Part shown: positions 58,611 through 64,000 of the stretch, piece after piece
Layout: the number at the start of each line of letters is the position of its first letter
Position numbering within the stretch: the first letter of the stretch is position 1
NCBI GenBank assembly: GCA_026706635.1
Contig: JAPOYJ010000022.1
Span: 1-64,000, forward strand
Length of the DNA: 64,000 nt
Reading direction: 5' to 3'
DNA from: Gemmatimonadota bacterium
Lineage (GTDB): Bacteria > Gemmatimonadota > Gemmatimonadetes > Longimicrobiales > Gaopeijiaceae
Program-made: the position numbers and the translations under genes
Notes under the pieces: generated by a model
Told to the model about the DNA's origin: nothing
The model's database searches: none
The model's input: the letters and a program-made list of their open reading frames with translations, nothing else

Positions 58611-59492
58611 ATGTCCGCGAAGATCATCTCCGGCACCGAGATTGCCCGCGCCGTCCGGGACGAGCTCAACGAGCGGGTCGCCACCCTCGCCAGGAGCGGT
58701 GTGCTTCCCGGACTCGCAACGGTCCTGGTGGGCGACGACTCGGCGAGTCGCCTATATGTGGGGATGAAGAACCGGGCGGCCGCCGAGGCGGGCATTCACT
58801 CGCGCCAGCTCACGCTGCCCGCGACCGCCGACCAGGACGATCTGCTCGAGACGATCGCCGCTCTGAACGCCGACGACGCCATCCACGGCATCCTGGTGCA
58901 GCTCCCGCTCCCCCGGCAGATCGACGCATCGCGGGTGCTCCTGGCCATCGACCCGAACAAGGATGTCGACGGCTTCCACCCGACAAACCTGGGGCGCCTC
59001 GCCACGGGGGATGCCGATGTGCTCGCCCCCTGCACGCCCAAGGGGGTGATGGAGATGCTGGTGCGAAGCGGTGTCGATCCGGCGGGGAAGTGCGCGGTGG
59101 TCGTAGGTCGCTCGAACATAGTCGGCAAGCCGATGGCGCTCCTGCTTCTGAACGCCGACGCCACGATCAGCGTCGCTCACCGCCGCACCGTCGACCTGGG
59201 TGCGCTGACCCACACGGCCGACATCCTCGTGGTGGCGGTGGGGCGTCCGAAGACGATCACGGCGGATATGGTGAAGCCGGGCGCGACGGTCGTGGACGTG
59301 GGCACGAATCGGGTGGTCGACTCCAGCCGGGAGCGAGGCTACCGAGTGGTGGGCGACGTCGACTTCGAGGCGGTCAGCGAGGTGGCCTCGGCGATCACGC
59401 CGGTTCCCGGGGGTGTGGGGCCGATGACGATCGCGATGCTCCTCGCCAACACGGTCGAGTCGGCGCTGCGGGGGGCGAGGAAGAGGTGGTGA
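58611..59492 (+). CDS. folD: Methylenetetrahydrofolate dehydrogenase/cyclohydrolase FolD
   Basis: Bifunctional one-carbon enzyme supplying formyl-THF. 293 residues. YVGMKNRAA holds the catalytic Tyr and Lys, QLPLPRQID, DVDGFHPTNLGRL, and VVVGRSNIVGKPMALLL in the NAD(P) domain. The last codon overlaps xseA by four bases. Confidence 0.97.
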   Translation: MSAKIISGTEIARAVRDELNERVATLARSGVLPGLATVLVGDDSASRLYVGMKNRAAAEAGIHSRQLTLPATADQDDLLETIAALNADDAIHGILVQLPLPRQIDASRVLLAIDPNKDVDGFHPTNLGRLATGDADVLAPCTPKGVMEMLVRSGVDPAGKCAVVVGRSNIVGKPMALLLLNADATISVAHRRTVDLGALTHTADILVVAVGRPKTITADMVKPGATVVDVGTNRVVDSSRERGYRVVGDVDFEAVSEVASAITPVPGGVGPMTIAMLLANTVESALRGARKRW

Positions 59493-60724
59493 GCACGCCT
59501 CGCTTCGGGCTCTTCGCCGATCTCCAGGCGGTGGACGAGGCGCGGGAGCGCGAATTGGGCCCGCTCTCGCCTCCGGCGCCCAGGGTGTGGGAGGTGCGCG
59601 AGGTGAACCGGTCGGCGCGGCGCCTCCTGGAGGAGACGCTTCCCCAGCTCTGGGTAGTCGGCGAGGTCGCCAACTTCCGGCGGCAGCGCTCGGGCCACTG
59701 CTACTTCACCCTCAGGGACGGCTTTGCGCAGCTCCCCTGCGTGATCTTTCGACGCGACGCCGAACGTCTCCCGGCCGACCCCGAGGAGGGGATGCGGGTC
59801 CGCGCCTTCGGGGGACTGACTCTCTACGAGGCACGGGGCGCCTACCAGCTCGTCGCATCCAGAGTGGAGGGCGAGGAGCGGGACGGGATGTGGAAGCTCG
59901 CCTTCGACCGGCTCCTTGCGCGGCTGGAGGCCGAGGGTCTCACCGATCCGGTGCGCAAGCGACCGCTCCCCGCCTTCCCCTCCACGGTCGGCGTAGTCAC
60001 ATCGCCCACCGGCGCCGCGCTTAGGGACATCGTGTCGGTGGCGGCGAGACGGGCGCCCTGGCTGCGGCTGGTGGTGAGCCCGACCTCGGTGCAGGGACGC
60101 CATACGGCCGCCGAGATCGCCGCCGCCATCAGGGCACTCGACGAGCGCGGCGTGGATGTGGTCGTGGTGGCTCGCGGTGGCGGGTCGATCGAGGACCTGT
60201 GGGGCTTCAACGAAGAGGAGGTGGCGCGCGCCGTCGCCTCCTCGGCGGTGCCCGTCGTCTCGGGGGTGGGACACGAGACCGACGTGACGATCTGCGACCT
60301 GGTGGCGGACGTGAGGGCCGCCACCCCGACCGCCGCAGCCGAAGCGGCGACGCCCGACCGCAAATGGCTGGAGGGGCGCCTGGGCGAGCTCGGGCGACGG
60401 CTGGGCGGCGGCCTCGAGGTGTCGGTGCGCTCCTGGAGCGCGCGACTGGATGCGGCCGCTCAGCGCATGGCGCACTCGGCGCGAGCCCGGGCCAAGGAAG
60501 AGGCTAACCGGCTGCGCACGGCCGCGAGCGCCCTGGACGCACTCTCCCCCCTGGCCACGCTGGCCCGAGGCTACGCGCTGCCGCTCGCCCCCGATGGCCG
60601 CCTCCTGCGCTCGGCGGACGACTTCCCCGCGGGGCAGACCTTCACGCTGCGGCTCGCCGACGGATCGGTGCCCGCTGTCGCCACCGCCTCCTCTCCGCCA
60701 GGGGACGCTCAGGGTGCGGCGTGA
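59489..60724 (+). CDS. xseA: Exodeoxyribonuclease VII large subunit
   Basis: Single-strand exonuclease in repair. 411 residues from GTG 59489. N-terminal OB fold (WVVGEVANFRRQRSGHCYFTLRD, cited in part), catalytic region with VGVVTSPTGAALRDIV, VVARGGGSIEDLWGFNEE and GVGHETDVTICDLVADVRAATPTAAAE (cited in part), then a coiled-coil domain. Overlaps xseB. Confidence 0.96.
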   Translation: MSTPRFGLFADLQAVDEARERELGPLSPPAPRVWEVREVNRSARRLLEETLPQLWVVGEVANFRRQRSGHCYFTLRDGFAQLPCVIFRRDAERLPADPEEGMRVRAFGGLTLYEARGAYQLVASRVEGEERDGMWKLAFDRLLARLEAEGLTDPVRKRPLPAFPSTVGVVTSPTGAALRDIVSVAARRAPWLRLVVSPTSVQGRHTAAEIAAAIRALDERGVDVVVVARGGGSIEDLWGFNEEEVARAVASSAVPVVSGVGHETDVTICDLVADVRAATPTAAAEAATPDRKWLEGRLGELGRRLGGGLEVSVRSWSARLDAAAQRMAHSARARAKEEANRLRTAASALDALSPLATLARGYALPLAPDGRLLRSADDFPAGQTFTLRLADGSVPAVATASSPPGDAQGAA

Positions 60725-60971
60725 ACGAGGGCTCGACGCGCGCATGCAGCGGATCGAGGAGATCGTGCGTGCGCTGGAGTCGGATCGACTCGCCCTGGAG
60801 ACCGCTCTCGCCCTCTTCGAAGAGGGTGCCGAGGAGCTCGGACGGGCCCGGGAGCTCCTGGAGCGCGCCGAGCTCCGCATAGAGGAGCTGACTCGGAGGG
60901 CCGACGACGCTGCCCCGGCGGACGTCGTGCGAACCGAGGGTGACGACACCGACGACCCGCTCGACGAATGA
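60714..60971 (+). CDS. xseB: Exodeoxyribonuclease VII small subunit
   Basis: Binds XseA coiled coils. 85 residues from GTG 60714, overlapping xseA by 11 bases; ATG 60744 would trim 10 residues. The family helix LDARMQRIEEIVRALE followed by ALALFEEGAEELGRARELLERAE is clear, with an acidic tail. The earlier start keeps the full first helix. Confidence 0.88.
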   Translation: MRRERGLDARMQRIEEIVRALESDRLALETALALFEEGAEELGRARELLERAELRIEELTRRADDAAPADVVRTEGDDTDDPLDE

Positions 60972-60972
60972 A

Positions 60973-61863
60973 GTGGCCTCCGCTGTGCTGATCGAACCCC
61001 ACCGCGAGGTCGAGTCGGCGCTCCGCCGCTCGATGGACGGGCTGGCCGCGCGAGTCCCTTCGGCGATCGCAGCAGCGGCGCGGGACGGCGTCCTGGGGGG
61101 CGGCAAGCGCCTGCGCCCGCTCATGCTCCTGGCAGCCTACCAGGATCTGGGTGGGGCACCCGTCGCCCCGATCTTCGACCTGGCGGCGGCGGTCGAGCTG
61201 ATCCATGCCTACTCCCTGATGCACGACGACCTGCCCTGCATGGACGACGCGCCGCTCAGACGGGGCAGGCCAACCGCCCACGTCGTGCACGGCACGGTTA
61301 CCACAGCCCGGGCGGGGGTGGCGCTCATTGCCTGGGGGGCCATCTGCGCTCGCGAGGCCTCGCTTGCCCTTGGAGGGTCGGAGGCGGAGGCTCGGCGGAT
61401 CGCGGAAACTCTCCTCGAGGCTGCGGGCGCGGGGGGGATGGTCGGCGGGCAGGCGCTGGATCTGCTCAGCGAGAACGCGGCCCTCTCGGAGCCGGAGCTC
61501 GCGCAGCTCCACAGACTCAAGTCGGGGGCGCTCCTGACGGTTTCACTCGAGATGGGTGGCATGGCGGCGGGGGCCGATGCCCGGCAGCTGGCGGCGCTCG
61601 GTCGCTTCGGGGCAGACCTCGGGCTGGCCTTCCAGATTGCGGACGATGTGCTCGACGCGACCTCCGACACGGCGACGCTCGGCAAGCGCCCCTCCGACAT
61701 GGAGCGCAACAAGTCGACCTACGTGGCTCTCCTGGGTGTGGAAGGTGCGCGGGCTCGCGCCCAGTCGCTCGTGGACAGCGCGTCGGCCCACCTCGAGGAG
61801 GCAGGCATTGCAGCGGCCAGGCTGCGCCGACTCGCGCACTTCGTCGTGTCGCGCCAGAGCTGA
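60973..61863 (+). CDS. ispA: Polyprenyl diphosphate synthase (farnesyl/geranylgeranyl type)
   Basis: Chain-elongating prenyltransferase of isoprenoid synthesis. 296 residues from GTG 60973; GTG 60940 is an alternative inside xseB. GGGKRLRPLMLL, first Asp-rich motif DDLPCMDD, GGQALDLLS, and second motif in FQIADDVLDATSD. The xseB-ispA neighbourhood suggests IspA, but final chain length cannot be read from sequence alone. Confidence 0.9.
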   Translation: MASAVLIEPHREVESALRRSMDGLAARVPSAIAAAARDGVLGGGKRLRPLMLLAAYQDLGGAPVAPIFDLAAAVELIHAYSLMHDDLPCMDDAPLRRGRPTAHVVHGTVTTARAGVALIAWGAICAREASLALGGSEAEARRIAETLLEAAGAGGMVGGQALDLLSENAALSEPELAQLHRLKSGALLTVSLEMGGMAAGADARQLAALGRFGADLGLAFQIADDVLDATSDTATLGKRPSDMERNKSTYVALLGVEGARARAQSLVDSASAHLEEAGIAAARLRRLAHFVVSRQS

Positions 61864-61868
61864 GACCG

Positions 61869-62759
61869 ATGGGAGTGAAGCGCATCGGAGTGATGGGCCG
61901 GGGCGGCGGCACAGGTGACCAGACGCGGACTGCCCTCGGCGAGATCGTTCGGGCCGCTCTGGAGTACGGGGCCTCGGTGGTGGTCGAGGAGAAGCTCGTC
62001 GGCCTGAGCCCGGAGGTAGCTAGGATGGAGGCCGACTGTAGCGACATTGATCTCCTGTTGTCGCTCGGAGGCGACGGCACTCTGCTACGCGCCGCCCGCG
62101 CCGTATTCGGGAGCGACACCCCTCTGCTGGGAGTCAATCTTGGGAGCCTGGGCTTCCTCACCTCGGTTTCGGGGAGTGGTGTGGGAGTCGCCCTGAGGCG
62201 GGTTCTGGCCGGCGAGTCCAGGGTCGAGAAACGGCTGACGCTCGAGGCGTCGGTGCTGGCCCCGGACGGGTCGGTGCGCAGGAGCTACAGATCGCTCAAC
62301 GATGTCGTGGTCCACAGCGGCGGTGCCGCCAACATCCTCCGGCTGAATCTGCAGGTCGGAGTCGGGAAGGGGCTGGAGGAGGTGGGCAGCTTCCACGGCG
62401 ACGGCGTCATCGTGGCCACCCCCACCGGGTCCACCGCCTACTCGCTCTCGGCGGGGGGTCCGATCGTGGTGCCCGAGATGGACTGCTTCCTCGTCACGCC
62501 GATCCTGCCGCATACCCTGGCGGTTCGCCCTCTGGTGTTGCCAGGAAGGGAGGAGATCGCCATTTCGTCGCTCGGCAGCCGCGATGCGCTCTACCTTACG
62601 ACCGATGGACAGGCGGGCGGGCCGATCGAGCCCCGGGAGCGTGTGGTCGTGCGGACGGGCACCTTCAGGGTGCCGCTGGTTCGGCTTCCCGAACACTCCT
62701 TCTTCAGGACGCTGCGGCAGAAGCTCAGCTGGGCGGTGCAGCCTCCCGACGGCCGCTGA
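61869..62759 (+). CDS. nadK: NAD kinase
   Basis: Phosphorylates NAD to NADP. 296 residues. LLSLGGDGTLLRAAR (GGDG motif), LGVNLGSLGFLTS, NDVVVHSGGAANI and the TPTGSTAYSLSAGGPIV loop are the family signatures. Five bases after the prenyl synthase gene. Confidence 0.96.
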   Translation: MGVKRIGVMGRGGGTGDQTRTALGEIVRAALEYGASVVVEEKLVGLSPEVARMEADCSDIDLLLSLGGDGTLLRAARAVFGSDTPLLGVNLGSLGFLTSVSGSGVGVALRRVLAGESRVEKRLTLEASVLAPDGSVRRSYRSLNDVVVHSGGAANILRLNLQVGVGKGLEEVGSFHGDGVIVATPTGSTAYSLSAGGPIVVPEMDCFLVTPILPHTLAVRPLVLPGREEIAISSLGSRDALYLTTDGQAGGPIEPRERVVVRTGTFRVPLVRLPEHSFFRTLRQKLSWAVQPPDGR

Positions 62760-62764
62760 CGGCG

Positions 62765-62803
62765 CCACATACGGACTGCTAGCACAAGCGACGGACGGCA
62801 TTC
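62765..62803 (+). repeat. CTAG element copy 14, remnant before recN
   Basis: CACATACGGACTGCTAGC matches the right tip (CCACGGACTGCTAG), and GGACGGCATTC directly before the recN ATG matches the left-end block CCACGGCATTCG. The pieces are out of order, so this is a scrambled relic. Confidence 0.5.
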
Positions 62804-64000
62804 ATGCTCATCGAGCTGCGGATTCGCAACCTGGCGGTGCTCTCGGAGCTGACGCTGCCGCTGGAGTCCGGGCTGAACGTCGTGACCGGGGAGACGGGAG
62901 CGGGCAAGTCGATCGTGGTCGACGCCCTCAAGGTGCTCCTCGGCGGACGGGCCTCCTCGTCGGTGGTCAGGAGCGGAGCTTCCCGGGCCACCGTGGAGGC
63001 GCTCGCCGAGATCGAGGGGCTGGACGCAGTTGCCGCCCTCCTCTCGGGGCTGGGACTCGAGTCGGAGGACGGCACGCTGATCCTGCGCAGGGAGATTCCG
63101 GCGGTGGGAAGGAGCAGGGGGTGGGTGAATGGAAGCCCGGTCACGGCGGAGACGCTCCGCCGCCTGGGCTCGCTCCTGGTCGACATTCACGGCCAGCACG
63201 AGCATCAGCGTCTCCTGCACACGGACTTTCAGCAACGGGCCCTCGAGTCGTTCGGCGGCTGCCGGGAGCTGGCGGGGAGGGTGGCGGACGCCTTCGGACG
63301 GATAGCGGAGCTGCGCGCCAGAAGGGGGGCACTTAAGGAGCGACGCCTCGAGGTGGAGTCGCGTGCGGGGTCGCTACGCTTCCAACTGGACGAGATCGCA
63401 AAGGCGAGGATCCAGCCAGGCGAGGACGAGGAGCTGCGGCGCGAGGCCAATCGGCTCGCGAACTCGGACCTTCTGGCCCGCGAGGCAAGTCAGGCGCACG
63501 AGGCGCTGGAGGGCGGGGACGATGCCACGACCGACCGCCTCGCCGACGCGGCGGCGCGTCTGGAACGTCTGGCGGCGACCGATCGCTCGCTTGAGCCGCA
63601 GCTGGCCAGTCTGAGGGATGCCTACCATGTGGTCGCGGACGTCGCCGCCGAGCTGGCCCGCTACTTCGATGGAATCGAGCACGACCCCGAGCGGCTGCAC
63701 TCGGTGCGGGCGCGCCAAGCCCTCCTGGAACGGCTGATGCGCAGCTACGGGCCGACGCTGGACGATGTGGTCGCGCACGGCGAGAAACTCCAGGGCGAGC
63801 TGGACGAGCTCGACGCAGCCGACCTGAACTCCCGCCAGGTCGAGCGCGCGCTGGAGAGCGCGAAGGCCGAGTGGGAGATCGTCTCCGAGGATCTGTCGGA
63901 GTGCCGTCGGAGAGCCGCCGAGGGTCTGGCGAGGGAGACTTCGGCGGCGCTGCCCGGGCTGGGGATGAAGGGTGCCCGCTTCGAGGTGTCGCTAGAGGCG
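62804..64000 (+). CDS. recN: DNA repair protein RecN (partial, runs off the end)
   Basis: SMC-like ATPase in double-strand break repair. 399 residues are visible without a stop. MLIELRIRNLAVLSELTLPLE, Walker A GETGAGKSIVVDAL at about residue 32, VDIHGQHEHQRLL (a RecN-specific motif), then a coiled-coil region with LDEIAKARIQPGEDEEL. The rest lies beyond base 64000. Confidence 0.95.
   Translation, partial: MLIELRIRNLAVLSELTLPLESGLNVVTGETGAGKSIVVDALKVLLGGRASSSVVRSGASRATVEALAEIEGLDAVAALLSGLGLESEDGTLILRREIPAVGRSRGWVNGSPVTAETLRRLGSLLVDIHGQHEHQRLLHTDFQQRALESFGGCRELAGRVADAFGRIAELRARRGALKERRLEVESRAGSLRFQLDEIAKARIQPGEDEELRREANRLANSDLLAREASQAHEALEGGDDATTDRLADAAARLERLAATDRSLEPQLASLRDAYHVVADVAAELARYFDGIEHDPERLHSVRARQALLERLMRSYGPTLDDVVAHGEKLQGELDELDAADLNSRQVERALESAKAEWEIVSEDLSECRRRAAEGLARETSAALPGLGMKGARFEVSLEA

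Overview
The window is high-GC bacterial chromosome with very little space between genes. It suggests a member of the Gemmatimonadota or a close relative in the FCB group. This is inference from several traits: a SecA of about 1,113 residues with the long insert typical of that group, a TonB-dependent receptor next to a DUF4249-like lipoprotein, a GWxTD-like secreted protein, and a secreted M16 protease. No rRNA, tRNA or CRISPR array was seen.

Layout. 1-16.9 kb: end of tuf, then the S10, spc and alpha ribosomal protein operons (rpsJ to rplQ) with secY, adk, map, rpmJ and rpoA. rpsN is missing between rplE and rpsH. infA is missing between map and rpmJ, where IS630- and IS110-type transposase remnants lie instead. 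17.0-22.9 kb: a membrane-anchored unknown, three UDP-sugar enzymes (UDP-HexNAc dehydrogenase, UDP-glucose dehydrogenase, UDP-glucuronate decarboxylase) and two TPR-type lipoproteins. 23.2-30.9 kb: nadD, secA, radC and an M16 protease. 31.0-36.5 kb: accessory envelope genes, including a frameshifted TonB receptor and the tail of a second one. 36.7-45.7 kb: rsh/relA, uvrB, tsaE, tsaB, holA, copA. 45.9-49.2 kb: an HU/IHF gene, moaD-moaE-moaA and an unknown membrane protein. 49.5-52.7 kb: mdh, dcd (minus strand), infC-rpmI-rplT. 52.9-64 kb: pheS-pheT, a coiled-coil gene, zapA, rny, folD, xseA-xseB, a prenyl synthase, nadK and a partial recN.

The most unusual feature is a dispersed repeat, called here the CTAG element, with about 14 full, partial or eroded copies. 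Full copies begin and end with inverted tips of the form CTAGCAGYCCGTGGAYAA and range from 81 to about 430 bp. Six copies carry the same module, TGTAA-N8-TTACA-N3-TGTAA-N8-TTACA followed by AT. It is two 18-bp palindromes 21 bp apart, and it also reads as a promoter, YTTACA-17 bp-TACAAT. All six point into the next gene or operon: map, rpsK-rpsD-rpoA-rplQ, nadD-secA, moaE-moaA, mdh and pheS-pheT. A seventh, degraded copy lies reversed upstream of rsh.

The element is also woven into coding sequence. Its tips supply stop codons (tuf, copA, moaD), identical C-terminal tails LAVRG-stop (a GWxTD-like protein and zapA), a 24-residue C-terminal extension on a BamD-like lipoprotein, and the only usable start codon of nadD. 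The proposal is that a non-autonomous mobile repeat has been distributing a portable, possibly regulated promoter among translation and core-metabolism genes.
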